From: Nageia nagi
Taxonomy: Eukaryota; Pinophyta
Assembly: GCA_050084985.1 (NCBI GenBank)
Contig: JBITNC010000002.1
Span: 37,448,001 to 37,512,000, forward strand
DNA length: 64,000 nucleotides
Reading direction: 5' to 3'
In this document: positions 1-11,342 of the stretch, in pieces
How the letters are laid out: each line of letters opens with the position of its first letter
How positions within the stretch are numbered: the first letter of the stretch is position 1
The notes under the pieces: generated by a model
Seen by the model: the letters and a program-made list of their open reading frames with translations, nothing else
What the model was told of the DNA's origin: nothing
Database searches by the model: none
Program-made: the position numbers and the translations under genes

Positions 1-3000
1 CTAAGATCACAACATATCTACACTCCTCCATTCCAAACTTCTGCAAGATGTCTGATATATACTTAGATTGAATAAGGTAAGTATAATCTTTGTATTGATA
101 CACTTGCATTCCAAGATAGTAGTGCAAGAGACCAAGATCAGTCATTTCAAATGTTACCTTAATTTTTGATATGCACTCTTGAATGATTCCATCATTATTC
201 CTAGTAATCAAAAGATCATCCACATAAAGGAGAATCAAGACCATGTCTTTTCCTTAATTGAGCACATATAGATTGGAGTTAGAAAAACACTTGAAGAATC
301 CAATGTCTACAAAGTACCCTAAAATCTTTCTATATCAGACTTGAGGTGCTTGGTTAAGTCCATATAATGACTTCTTTAGCTTGCACACAAAGGACTCTTT
401 ACCTTCCACAATAAACCCTTCTGGTTGATTCATGAAGATTTCCACATATAAATCACCATTGAGAAATGCATTTTTGATATCAAGTTGAAATATTTTCTAT
501 CTTTGAGCTATATAAAGAGCAAGAATAACTCTTATAGTAGGCATCTTTGCCATGGAAGCAAAGGTTTCCTCATAATTTATAATGTATTTCTGAGCAAAAC
601 CTTTAGCTACTAACCTTGCCTTGTATTTCTCAATATCTCCAACTGAATTGAACTTAACCTTATAGATTCACTTATTGCTAATCACATTCTTATAATTGGG
701 ATAAGGAACCAAGTCCTAAGTTTTATTTTTTATAAGCACCTTATATTCCACTCTCATGGCTTCCATCCAGCACTCATGCTTAGAAGCTTCTTAAAAGTTT
801 GAGGGCTCATGGTTGTTGTTAATCTTGGTAATTAAGGATTTTTTCAAGTTCATGCTCCTTGTTACCCTTTGTGTTGGAGAATTTTGTTCCTAAGGTGACT
901 TATCTACATCAATATCCAACTTTCTAGGAGTAACTAAAGAGTCCTTTAGATCATCAACATCCTTGTTAGAAGTAGATTCTTCAAGAAGCTCATTGAACTT
1001 TACATCCCTTGAAATGAACACTACTTTATAGGTTGTAGAGTAGAGCTTGTATCCTTTGTGCTGATTGTCATAACCCATAAAGATGCATTTTTTAGCTCTT
1101 TTGTCCAACTTATTCTTTTTCTTATAAATAATGTAGGGGAATGCTTCACAACCAGACACCCTAAGGTGTGAAATGTTAGGTTTTCTTCCTAACCATGCCT
1201 CAAAAGGATATTTTCTTTGAATAGATTTAGTGGGACACCTATTCAAGGTGTAAATAGCAATGCTCATAGCTTCACCCCACTTAGGAAGATTACCCAACAT
1301 GCATCTAGCCATGTTCATAATTATTTTATTTTTTCTTTCAGCAACATCGTTCTACTGAGGAGTGTATGGAATTGTAAACCACCTCTTGATTTTATACTTA
1401 GCACACTAGTCATTGAACTCATTACTGTTATATTCTCTCTTATTATTTGATCTCAACATCTTGATTCTAAGGTTAGTTTGATTCTCAATAAAGGCCTTAA
1501 AAATCTTAAAACTTCAAAGGTTTGATCTTTGTGCTCAAGTAGATACCCGAAGGTCATCCTATTAAACTCATCAATGAAGTTCAAGATGTAAGATGCTCCT
1601 CTAAGTGATTTAGTTTGAAATAGACCCATCAAATCTAAATGCATAAGTTTAAGAGGTTGAGATGCTCTTGTTGCCTTATTTTTTTAAAATTTTATCTATG
1701 CATCTTGCCAAGAATGCACTTCTCGCATAGACCAACTGAAGAAGAAATTGAAGGCAAACCTTCCACAAGTTCTTGGTCTTTCATGAATTGAATACTCTTG
1801 TGGTTAAGGTGCCTAAATAATGGTGCCAAATATTGCCTTTAGAACACACACTAGAAGCAAGAGACATCTTTGATGGAACTTAATCCATAATGTAGAGGTT
1901 ATCTTTCATTGATCCTTTAACCAAAGTGGTATGTCCTTTCTTAATGCACCAAGATTGAGAGTCAAACTCAAAAGAGTACCTTTTTCTAGCAACTTGGATC
2001 ATAAAAAGAAGGTTCATCCTTAACTTAGGAACATAGAGACATTTTCAAAAACCTTTCCATGAATTAGAACACTCCCAATTCCTTAGAATTCAAGGGTAGA
2101 GTTATCACCTATCACAACCGCATCCTTATTATACTTGTGAAAGTTCTTAAACATTTTCTTTTCAAAGTATAGGTGATTAGTGCAACCAAAGTCAACAATA
2201 TATTCAGATGAAAAAGTGTGAGACATGGAGTAGAGTGCCATAGCAAAACCAACATGAGTATTTTTCTTTCTTTTGTAGTTCTTTACATTTCCATTTCCTT
2301 TGTTCTTTTTCTCTTTTTTCTTTTTGTAGTAATTAATTTCTTTGTGACATTGAATGCCATAATAGTTACAATTGCCATCAAATTTTTTCTTAGGATAAGA
2401 AATGCTTGCTTTACCTTTTCCATCACTTTGCTTGAAATGATTATTGTTTTCATTATTCTTGCTACTATGGTTGTTGTTCCTATTGCTATTGTAGCCACTA
2501 CCTCTTTTCTCAAAACTTTTGAAGGAAAAAAGATAAGTTTTCCCTTGATGGTTGAACTTCTTGAAAGGAGTTTTGGTTGCTTCAAGAGCAACATTATTAT
2601 CCTTAGGAGAAGAAACCAACCCTTTATTGTTAAGGGTTTCCTCATGACTCAATAGTGCCTTGAAAGAGTCTCAAAGGAGATGAATTCTTCTTCATCATCA
2701 AGCCTTATTTCCATAACTATTACAAAGTTTCCAAAATTTGAAGAGAGACTTTAAAGAATGATGAAGACCATGAACTCATCATTGATCCAATTCCACCCAC
2801 AAGCACCAAGTTAAGTCCTTAAGTCAACGATTTTGTTCAAGTAGATAGCCATATTTTCATCTTCCCCTTCACAAGATTGAAGCAACTTTTGGAGAATGGT
2901 AAACCATCTTAAAAAGTTTGAACCAAGGTGGATTTATTATAGCTTATCCCATGCTTCCTTTATTGAGGTTGAAGAGGAAATCATCTGGAGCACATCATCT

Positions 3001-3203
3001 AAAATTGCATGGTAAATCATGGAGGTTTCCAACTCATTCTTTATGTTGAAAGCTTCTAGTGCCTTCTCATATGTAGGAGGTACCATGTTCTCATTCATTG
3101 TTTACCATAGCTTCTTTGCCTGCAATTCAGCTCTCATTCATGGTTCCCAAATCTCATAGTTGGAACCATCAAGAATGTATTTGGGTAAAAAAGTGTCTTC
3201 CAT
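1..3203 (-). pseudogene. Degenerate copia gag-pol polyprotein (element A)
   Basis: The relic starts with an ATG at 3203 (MEDTFLPK...), the homologue of MVETFIPK in element C. The gag capsid-like region runs to about 2400. The nucleic-acid-binding CCHC knuckle near 2370 has lost cysteines (CNYYG...). The protease site reads DFGCTNH instead of DSGCTNH. Integrase covers roughly 1700-890, the longest intact piece being 890-1318 ([11 protein letters not shown]...). Reverse transcriptase continues to base 1 with an intact YVDD box at about 215-226. Stops and shifts break the frame throughout, so it makes no functional polyprotein. The identity is certain from the colinear match with elements B and C. 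Confidence 0.93.
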
Positions 3204-3399
3204 TTGCTACACAAGAATATGAAATAATAAGCATATGATTTCAATAAATAATGTTAAATGTTAAATAATACATGTTAAATTTAACACTAAAAACATGCTT
3301 GATTTGATTCACAAATGCAAATATTTTATAATTCAAATAATAACCCATGTACCCAAATACATTTCATATCTCATGAACTGTAGATGTAGAGTGATATTA

Positions 3400-3860
3400 T
3401 TGAGGCTTGTTTTCTTATCTAAAATTATGCCCTTACCTGGATACCCACACAAGAGGAGCCCAAGTACTACCAATCCTCAACCAGTTCCCCTTGGGCAGCA
3501 ATATACTCTCACAAAGATAAGTACTAGCTATTTTCTAAGGTTTCGACATTTATTGGATCAACCAAATTATTAATCTTGATGAGGTTTCAAATTTTTCTCC
3601 TAGGTTATCAGGATAACCCCCTAATGGATGTGTGAACATGTGGTATCACTACACACATGCCTGTCTACTCAATAGAGTTATGTCTAGACAAATAGAGGAC
3701 TTAGGGGGAATTAAGAAGTGTAGACCTTTCACCACTTGGATCTCAAACATAAAGGCTCCAATCCACCTGTCCTCATCTCATGGCTCCCCAAACAAGTCAT
3801 GTTGCAGAATGTACGTGTAGATGTGTTTATTTTAGGGGGTTGCTCAATTCAATGTTTGTA
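3400..3860 (-). other. Conserved pre-gag leader block (element A)
   Basis: About 450 bp just upstream of gag that is recognisably the same in elements A, B and C (B 10764-11210, C 48900-49350), although the sequence around it has diverged strongly. It includes the shared strings TCCTAGGTTATCAGGATAA and GTGGTATCACTACACACATG. No conserved reading frame is evident across the copies, so an RNA role such as packaging or dimerisation is a plausible inference. Confidence 0.6.
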
Positions 3861-4076
3861 TTTTTTATTGCATAAGCAAATAAATCAAAGTGCAATACAT
3901 GAAGTAAAAGAGCATAATTAAAACATATCATTCATTTAAAAAATTTGAAACCTAAGTGTCCAATGGGTTTTATTTACCAACCCCTAAAGGACATCTTTTA
4001 CATTATTCCTAATTTTTACACAAGTCCATTCTAGCATAAGAAAGTATTTGCATCGTAACTTAAGAATTTAAGTAAT

Positions 4077-4418
4077 AAGCATGCATCATTAACTTAAAAA
4101 ATTAATTCCTAAGCATGTACCATTAACTTAAAAAAAAATTAATTTCTAAGTATGCATCAAACATTTAAGTCATAAGCATGCATCATTAACTTAAAAAATT
4201 TTAGTCCTAAGTATGCATCATTAACTTAAAAAATTTAAGTCCTAAGTATGCATCATTAACTTAAAAAATTTAAGTCCTACACATGCATCATTAACTTAAA
4301 AAATTTAAATCTAAAATTTAAATCTTAAGTATGCATCATTAACTTAAAAAAAAATTAAGTCCTAAGCATGCATCATTAACTTAAAAAAATTTAAGTCTTA
4401 AGCATAAGCATGCAACTC
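4077..4418 (-). repeat. Tandem repeat of about 35 bp in the element A leader
   Basis: Nine to ten imperfect units built on the core AAGCATGCATCATTAACTT followed by an A/T run and AAGTCCT. Scattered, less regular versions of the same words occur in the leaders of B (about 10430-10560) and C (about 49500-49700), so the motif is a family trait that expanded in A. The ATGCAT core is self-complementary. Confidence 0.85.
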
Positions 4419-4839
4419 TTTAACTTTAAAGTAAAAATTTAAGTAGGAAATTTATACAAATTCCTCCCTTTTTACTTAAAGATTTATCCCTAAAAGTAGC
4501 ATACTAAATAATTTATCTAAAAACAAATTCTAAGTATGTATTAATATTTTAAGTAAAAAAAAAAAAGGTTTTTACCAACCATGAAGGTTTTAGAAAAAAA
4601 GTGATTTTTTATTTTATTTTTAAAATGCCTCCATTAAAAAATTGCACAACTATCTATAAAAATAAATGCTACTAGAGCCCCATACTCCACGCTAGGCTCA
4701 TTAAAAGAAACTCAAGAAATGATGGCAAAAAAGGTTTCTTACAAGCAACAAGAAAGTAAGGTGAGCATTTACTATAGATCATTTATTGTAAGGTAAGAAG
4801 ACTTCTTTTGAGCATTCAAATAATAAAAGGAGGAAAAGA

Positions 4840-5330
4840 AAAGAAGTCACAGGTTTGAGGAGAAGGGTAAAAGAAAAAAAGAGAGAGGGGAGAGCGAGTG
4901 GCATAAGGTACGCTAGTCATCCTTAACCCACCAAAGAAATGACATGATGCTAAATGGAGGAATGGTCGATGAAGTAGTGGATCAAAGGGAGGTGAAGGTA
5001 GAAGGAGTTGGGCTACATAGGGTTCCAAACACCCCCCAAGTCTACTCACCATCCACATAAGCAAAGAGTAGTATAGGCCATGTGAACTGGTCTAAAATAA
5101 AAGGATGGTTGAGCAATCTAAGGTCAAGGATCCGCCCAACTAGTGAGGAACCCCTTTTGGTGTAAACAATAGGACATTATGCTACATGGGTTGAAACCCC
5201 TAAAGCAAAAGGATGACTGAGTGACAAGCATCGAAAGTAGGTAGTGGGTACCAAAGGCGATGATCAAGTCATGAGAAGGAAGATATTGACCCACCATGTG
5301 GATGACACCCCCCAATGGCTATCAATTCAG
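4840..5330 (-). other. GC-richer leader insert of unknown origin (element A)
   Basis: This stretch has a visibly higher GC content than the flanking AT-rich leader. It occupies the same relative position as the PPR-derived sequence in elements B and C, and its 5' side in element sense also carries a run of six G. Short open stretches exist (for example 4816-5064, minus), but I recognise no protein family in them. It may be captured host sequence or simply diverged leader. Confidence 0.4.
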
Positions 5331-6310
5331 CTTAAATCCCCCTTCTTCCTTTTTTTATGCATAGTAGTTTGACACCAACCTAGGGTGGAAGGCCACTTTT
5401 GTAAAGCCTCTTGACATGAGCGCACAATTTTGGTGAAAGATGCTAAAATTTTTGCAAACCTTTTCTAGAAATATGAAGCATTTTAGCATTCTAATTATCT
5501 CACTAAATTTGTCAAGTATAATGGGCCTTAAACCCTATAGAAAGAAATACATTTAATTATAGTCCATTTATTCTTCATAACTATGAACCATTTCAACAAC
5601 ACAAACAAACATCATCAAAACAAGGTCTTATTATTACTCTTCTGTGTCAAGTGCTTCAAGCATGTTGAATTGTAGAATCTAATAAAATAGTGTTAGTTCT
5701 AATCAACTGATTGTCACATGTGAACTACATTCTAACTATACATGTAACCTTAAAAACAAAAATGCATGATATTTATCCAACTGTGGGTGATGCACATAAA
5801 AAAAAATGCAATGATCCTTACAAACAAAAGCCCTTACAAGATAAGTTTTTTTTCAAACAATGATAGACTTATAAAAAATTATCTTTTATATGAATAAACC
5901 ATTTACAATTATTTTAAAAAATGGTAATAATTTTAGTAAATGGTAGTAAAACAAAATTTAATTACCTTCCATAGCATTAAAAAAAATTATAGAATACTAC
6001 TATAATTTTTAGTAAATGGACTAAGGTAGGCAAAAACAAAAGGATTATAGCAATATACAAAGCAATTTTATAATAAAAATTGCAAATAACATAGAAATTG
6101 TTAGTATGAATAACAATTATATTGAATTGCTATTAAAGAAATTGCCTAAAAAAATGAACTAGCACATACATATATGTTAGTATCATTAGTGAAATAAGCC
6201 AAGAAAAATTGGAGGTTATACCTTCTTTTGATTTTACCTCACAATGAAGAGTAAGATGAGGAATGAAGAAGAGCTTCCACACCAAGGATGTGAAGAGGAG
6301 CTTTCAAGGA

Positions 6311-6322
6311 GCTCTAATACCA
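6311..6322 (-). promoter_or_regulatory. Primer-binding site, element A
   Basis: On the minus strand the sequence reads TGGTATTAGAGC, one substitution from the initiator tRNA-Met complement TGGTATCAGAGC found in elements B and C. A two-base spacer separates it from the LTR, as in the other copies. Confidence 0.9.
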
Positions 6323-6324
6323 AA

Positions 6325-6831
6325 TGTGAGAGTTGAACTATAAACTAAACAAATCTAAATTCCCAAGAACACATGAAAGCTCTCAATTCACATCTAACAA
6401 AGTCAAAAACAAGACAATACAATAAAGTAACTCAAGATGTAAAGTGGTTCCTCCAACTAAGAGTACATCCACTAACTAGATCTTTACTTCAATCGCAAAT
6501 ACAACTCTCTTACAATCCTCCTAATCTCAACTTATACACTTCTATCCTATAGCATAACTTTACTCCATAAATTGGTGTGTAATCACAAAGAGGGAGCCTT
6601 CTATTTATAGGCCAAAATCCCTTTTTGGATCACCTTTTTATCCAATGTACAAAAGCATGACATGAACATCCTTTTACCCAAGGGGCATGCTCATGACATG
6701 GAGTGTAGGACAAGTTAAATTATCATATGCACTTAAATACATAAGGTATCAAATGATACCCTTAAGTATTAGTGAACTTACATAGAATATTTAATACAAA
6801 CCTTTACAATAATGCATTATACATTCCAACA
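6325..6831 (-). repeat. 5' LTR of element A (507 bp)
   Basis: On the minus strand it begins TGTTGGAATGTATAATG and ends CTCTCACA, giving the canonical TG...CA ends. A TATA box lies at 6602-6609, in a context (CTATAAATAGAAGGC) matching that of the other two LTRs. The outer end aligns with the LTRs of B and C, while the U5-side half is diverged. The partner 3' LTR is outside the window. Confidence 0.9.
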
Positions 6832-7858
6832 AAAAGCTTCTCTCTCCTATATGTTAGGATATGTGTTATATTGAAGACATTTCAATGGTATATTACTTAT
6901 ATGCTTAGAGTGGGCGAATTCATAATTGCAATCTCATGTGCACATGATGGAATATGTGGAGGACACTTTAGTTGTCCTACTATTACAAAATGTTTAATGT
7001 GTATGGGATATTATTGGCATATGATGGAGCATGATTGTATTGAGTATGTTAGAAAATTTTTTAAATTTCAACAACATGTTCATCTCTTAATTCAACCATG
7101 ATAAGCTCTCCAACCTATGCAATCATTATGGTCCTTTTTGTGATGGGCTCTAGATCTCAGAGGACAAATCTCTCTTACTTCATCAGGAGGTCACAAATTC
7201 ATAATCATAGCTACTAAGTATTTCACAAAATGGGTTGAGGATATTCTTATGATTTCTACTAGAGGTCCTAAGATAGTAGAACTTATAGAAGTATTGGAAA
7301 AACTAGAGGATCAATTCCCAAATTTTCATAGATAATGGGAAAAACTTCAAAAATAAAGAAGTATTGGCTTTGTGTAAAGGCTATCATATAAGAATTAGCT
7401 TTTCAACATCATATTATCCCCAAGGAAATGGTCAAGTTGAAGCAACCAACAAAACCATTAGGAGTATACTTGTAAAAACTATTAATGATTCTCATAGAGA
7501 TTGGCATCTCTGAATTTTGCACGCTTTATGGGCATATTGTACAAGTATCAAAAATCCTACTAGGGCAACCCTATTTTCACTTGTATATGGGTCAAAAGTT
7601 GTATTACCATTAGAAATCAAAATACCTTCCTTACAAATTGTGTTACAAGACTATATAAATAACAAAGTAGCTCGTAGAGCCAAACTAGACCAATTGCTAC
7701 TCCTAGATAAAAGGTGAATTCATGCATTGTAGAACATGAAAACTTACCCAAATCACATCAAAAAAGCCTTTGATAAGAAAGCCAAAATCCATGTATTCAA
7801 TATAGGGGACTTAGTTCTTAAATAAAATTAACAAACATCCCATATGGAATGTTAACTT
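6832..7858 (+). pseudogene. Ty3/gypsy integrase relic, split by element B
   Basis: The + strand translation shows the zinc-binding HHCC region of a gypsy integrase (AHDGICGGHFS at about 6940, then GYYWHMMEHDCIEYVRKF). The catalytic core follows, with a segment recognisable as the FIIxATxYFTKWVE motif near 7190-7240 and SYYPQGNGQVEATNK near 7400-7450. A C-terminal FNIGDLVLK appears near 7795. Several stops and frameshifts interrupt it. The relic resumes after element B at 16031 (HDKFAPF) and fades by about 16058, so B inserted into an already existing gypsy copy. Its upstream end coincides with the outer end of element A's LTR, so A probably also inserted into this gypsy element. Confidence 0.85.
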
Positions 7859-8341
7859 TGTTAGAATTTGTAATGAAATATTGTGGATATCTAAACTCCT
7901 TGTAAATTCAATTAATCACTTAAGGGTATGTAGATACCTTAAGAGATTAATTGAATTCTTTAATATGTAGACTTTGACTTTACCAAAGTGGTTAGTTGGT
8001 AGGTTGAAGTTAAGTGATACATTTAATGTAACCCTAACCCTACCCTTGGGTTAAAGGAAGGTTAGGGAGGTGCTCTCAAGCTATAAATAGAGGGCCTCTC
8101 CTCTTGTAACATAACTAAGTTCTTGGAGTAAGATTACTCTACTAGTTGTGTAGGAGAGGAAGAGTATAGTTGTAAGAGAGGCATACTTGAGAATTGAGAT
8201 ACTAGTTGTGGATGTACTCCCAAGGAGGGAGGAACCACATTACACTTGTGTTATCTTGAGTGATTGTGTTATCTTGTGTATGATTGAGTTTCCTAATTTT
8301 AGGTCCTTAAGGATTTGTTTAGATCTAGTTCAAATCCTTCA
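7859..8341 (+). repeat. 5' LTR of element B (483 bp)
   Basis: Begins TGTTAGAATTTG and ends AATCCTTCA. A TATA box (TATAAATA) at 8082-8089 is the likely start region of element transcription. A pyrimidine-rich, telomere-like word ACCCTAACCC lies upstream of it. It differs from the 3' LTR at five positions. Confidence 0.97.
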
Positions 8342-8343
8342 AT

Positions 8344-8356
8344 TGGTATCAGAGCC
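8344..8356 (+). promoter_or_regulatory. Primer-binding site, element B
   Basis: TGGTATCAGAGCC, complementary to the 3' end of initiator tRNA-Met, lies two bases after the 5' LTR. This is the usual primer of plant copia elements. Confidence 0.95.
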
Positions 8357-8490
8357 TTGTTGTGGAAGCTCTTCTTCTTGGTGTAGAAGCTCTCCTTGTT
8401 GTGGAAGCTCTTCTTCTAGGTGTAGAAGCTCTTCTTGTTGTGGAATCTCTTCTTCTTGGTGTGGATGCTCTTCTCTTGGTGTGGAAGCTA
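8355..8490 (+). repeat. 39-bp minisatellite next to the primer-binding site
   Basis: About three and a half units of 39 bp, each made of two related halves (TTGTTGTGGAAGCTCTTC and TTCTTGGTGTAGAAGCTC). The array starts inside the primer-binding site. Element C has a single unexpanded version of the word (TTGGTGTGGAATCTC) at the same place. The open frames across it on both strands are by-products of the repeat. Confidence 0.85.
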
Positions 8491-8559
8491 AATCTTGGTG
8501 ATCCTTCTTCATTTCTCATCTTACACTCCATTGGTGAGGTAAATTCCAAGAGAAGGTAT

Positions 8560-9042
8560 AAATTTCCTCCTCATTTGGTCATTTGTTTTTGGATTATTAC
8601 ATAATGCTACTAACACATTATTTGTTGTGTTAGTCCTTTTTAAGTTGTGATTAACAAGTTGCAATTTTTTACTAATCCTCTATGTTACTTGCAATTTTAA
8701 ATTGCTATAGTTCTTTTAAAAAAGGGTTAGTATACAAAAATTGTATTTTTTTCATATTATATTGAGCTTAAATGTATGTGTTGGTTCAATTATTTGATTA
8801 AATACCAATATATGATGAAAAATTGCAATATATACTAACATTTTTTATGTTAGTGGTATTATGTTATTACTATTTACTTAAAAAATAGTCATATATTATT
8901 GTGTAATTTCTCCTCCATATACTACCATTTTTTATGTTAATGATATTTTTTTATGAGGCATGAATATTTAAAAGTTAGAGAGGAGGACAATTTTTTTTAG
9001 TTCTACCACAATTTTAGGGGCACAATAATATATTTAAAGGCT

Positions 9043-9083
<41 letters not shown>

Positions 9084-9250
9084 TTTATTTTTTGTTTAAA
9101 AAAAATTAATCAAAATATATATATATATATATTTTCAATGTATTTTAAATTCGTTTAACATATAATAGAAAACAATATATATGATAGTGGGCGGGTCAGG
9201 GTAAATAAAAATAAAATTATTAAACATTAATCATGAATTAATTTATTTTG
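8560..9250 (+). other. AT-rich leader of element B with (TA)n
   Basis: Non-coding leader sequence, with simple TA repeats at about 9046-9080 and 9117-9131. It contains the word GCTACTAACAC shared in position with the leaders of A and C. It ends at a run of seven G (about 9250) that marks the start of the GC-richer cargo segment. No gene is visible. Confidence 0.7.
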
Positions 9251-9379
9251 GGGGGGTTAAGGTAAATAGCACGCGGCCTCTGGTGGTGACCACCACCACT
9301 CACGCTCCTCTGCCCATGCTCCTCTGCCCACGTGTGCAACCCCTGGTGGCTCCTCCCACAACTGCCACATGCGCCCACC

Positions 9380-9880
9380 ATCCCTCTCGCCCTGATGCAG
9401 CCACGATTTCTAGACTGCAATGCTCATAGCATATGCCCAAAATGGATATGTTGATAGGGTCCATAATTTGTTTGCACCCCCTGCAGGCATCGCTTCTAGA
9501 CTCCACTGATCATAGACTATGCACAAGATGGATACCTTGCAACGTCCACAGCTTGTTTGCAACATGCGTGCTACAAACCCTGATTCTTGGCATCTAATGA
9601 TCCCAAGATACAGACACAGTTCCATGGCTTGCCAAGATCGTAGGATATGCCCAACACAGAGCCATGTGCTTCATGGACTTCAACACTCATCGGATATGCA
9701 CCAAGCTACCTGAAAGTGCATGAAGTTTCATCCACCACTCTGCTCATTTCATACATGCTTGTAAACTACTCACAGGGTAACATTGAGAAGGCCCATGACG
9801 TGTTTAACTAGCTGCCCAAAGCAGACACTGTTGCATGGATTGCAATGCTCATCGGCTCTATCACAACATGCCTACATTGG
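9380..9880 (+). pseudogene. Decayed PPR-derived sequence in the element B leader
   Basis: Broken pentatricopeptide repeats can be read in the same sense as the element. AMLIAYAQNGYVDRVHNLF is at about 9418-9476, and a second related copy of the same 60-bp stretch lies at about 9503-9561 with a one-base shift. PDSWHLMIPRY follows at about 9580. GNIEKAHDVFN, a stop, then LPKADTVAWIAMLIG is at about 9777-9855. These match the repeat core (xxWNAMIAGYAQNGxxxxALxLFxxM) of plant organellar RNA-binding PPR proteins. Frameshifts and stops make it non-functional. Upstream (9240-9380) is a GC-rich segment resembling the one beside the PPR sequence in element C, which supports a shared or repeated capture. 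The exact ends are uncertain. Confidence 0.7.
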
Positions 9881-10763
9881 CAGACCCTTATACTCTCCTT
9901 CCTCTCTCACCGACCTGTCTCTACGACTTGGGTGGTCCAACAAGCAACCTCCACTACCTCACGCGGCCTCCTTGCCACCTTGGACTCCCTCTGCAGCCCA
10001 GTCTCTCACACTCCATGTGACTCACCACCCTTCTACACACTTTGGTCTCTCCTGTCACCCCTGCCCAGCCTCTCAACCTCCATGAGGCTTACACATGGCC
10101 CTTCCAATTTTTTTTATCACTTTTAGTTGTTGGGTATGTAATTTTTTTTTACCCACTACAAATTTGATTTGATTTTTTCATTCAAGTCTAGGTCCAATTA
10201 AATATTTAAGGGATTTTTCCTACACCCCTATGATATTTTTAAGTAAGCATAGGCTATATTTCCTTAAAATACATACTTCCAAGACCCTTTTTTAGGGCTC
10301 ATCCCTTAAGTGACAAATCGGGAGGCACCATACTTAAACCCCATTTTTTACAATCCAAGTTGTTAGCACTTTAAGTAAACACAGGGGGGATTTTTTATAA
10401 TTTTTTACTTAAATCTTTATGGATCTTGCATGCTAAGTTTAAAATGCATGCTTCTTAACCTTGTTAGGACTAAAGCATGCTTAGTACTTAAATTTTTAAG
10501 TAATGCATGATGCATGTTTAAAACTTAATTTTAAGTCATGGAATAATACATGTTTAAGTTATGGATTAATGCTAAATAGGACTTAGCATGTGTAAAATTC
10601 ATTATTTTTGAACTTGAGCAAAAATATGAAAAATGTAAAAGTCCTTTAGGGGTTACTACAAAACCCATTGGACTCTTAAGGTTTCAAGTTCGTGTGGATG
10701 GAGTATTTTCACTTTACTTTATATTTTTGCACATTTGCTTTATACTTGCAATATGCAAAAATT
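9880..10763 (+). other. Remainder of the element B leader
   Basis: A pyrimidine-rich stretch to about 10110 is followed by AT-rich leader with scattered AAGTCCTAAGCATGCAT-type words (10430-10560) like the tandem array of element A. Open frames at 9783-10126 overlap in several phases and look like composition effects of the CT-rich sequence. Confidence 0.6.
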
Positions 10764-11210
10764 TGAAAGTAACCTCTAAAATGAAAACATCTGCATGTAT
10801 TTTCCACACCATGACTTGTTTGGGGAGCCACAAGGTGAGGATAGGGCAGACTGGAGCCTTTTTAGTCCAAAGACCCAAGTGGTGGTAAGGCCGACTTAAT
10901 TGCCCCTAAGACCTCTATTGGATTGGACATAACTCTATTAGGTAGACAGGCATGTGTGTAGTGATACCACATGTCTGTACATCCATTCAGGGATTATCCT
11001 GATAACCTAGGAGGAAAACTGAAAACCTTAATCAAGATAATTAAAATGGCCGATCCAAGATACGTCGGATCCTTGGAAAATAGTTACTACTTCTCCTAGT
11101 GAGAGTATATTACTGACCAAGGTGAACTGGTTGAGGACTGGTAGTACCTGGGCTCCACCTTGCGGGCATCTAGGTGAAGGCCTAATTCTATACAAGAAAA
11201 CAACCCAACT
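10764..11210 (+). other. Conserved pre-gag leader block (element B)
   Basis: Homologue of A 3400-3860 and C 48900-49350, located just before gag. It is nearly colinear with C over its whole length, including the segments around CCACATGTCTG and GGTTGAGGACTGGTAGTACC. Its retention in three copies with differing surroundings suggests a cis-acting function for the element RNA. Confidence 0.6.
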
Positions 11211-11342
11211 TTATCCTTCTATGGATCGTGGTTAATAAGTTTGCACATGTGGGACATGTTTGCTTATTAGATGTTTTATATGTATAGATGGAAAATTGTA
11301 AAAGTTTGCATTCTTATTGCATATTTACTCTTTTTTGTAGCA

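Larger units (their letters stand above)
1..6831 (-). mobile_element. Ty1/copia element A, decayed, truncated by the left window edge
   Basis: A minus-strand LTR retrotransposon. Reading from high to low coordinates it has a 5' LTR, a primer-binding site, a leader of about 3.1 kb, gag, protease, integrase and part of reverse transcriptase; RNase H and the 3' LTR lie left of base 1. The gene order gag-PR-IN-RT is that of Ty1/copia. Its protein is clearly related to elements B and C in this window but carries many stops and its LTR is well diverged from theirs, so it is the oldest of the three. The base immediately outside the 5' LTR is 6832, where a Ty3/gypsy relic begins; a target-site duplication cannot be tested because the other end is missing. 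Confidence 0.93.

Noticed and set aside
4077-4418. CRISPR-like array
   Set aside because: Units are contiguous, imperfect and without unique spacers, in a plant retrotransposon leader.
8187-8604. Ser/Cys- and Arg-rich open frames on both strands
   Set aside because: They follow the 39-bp minisatellite of the element B leader; several phases are open at once.
9783-10126. Overlapping open frames rich in Ser, Pro, Leu and His
   Set aside because: Three overlapping phases in a CT-rich part of the element leader indicate a composition effect.
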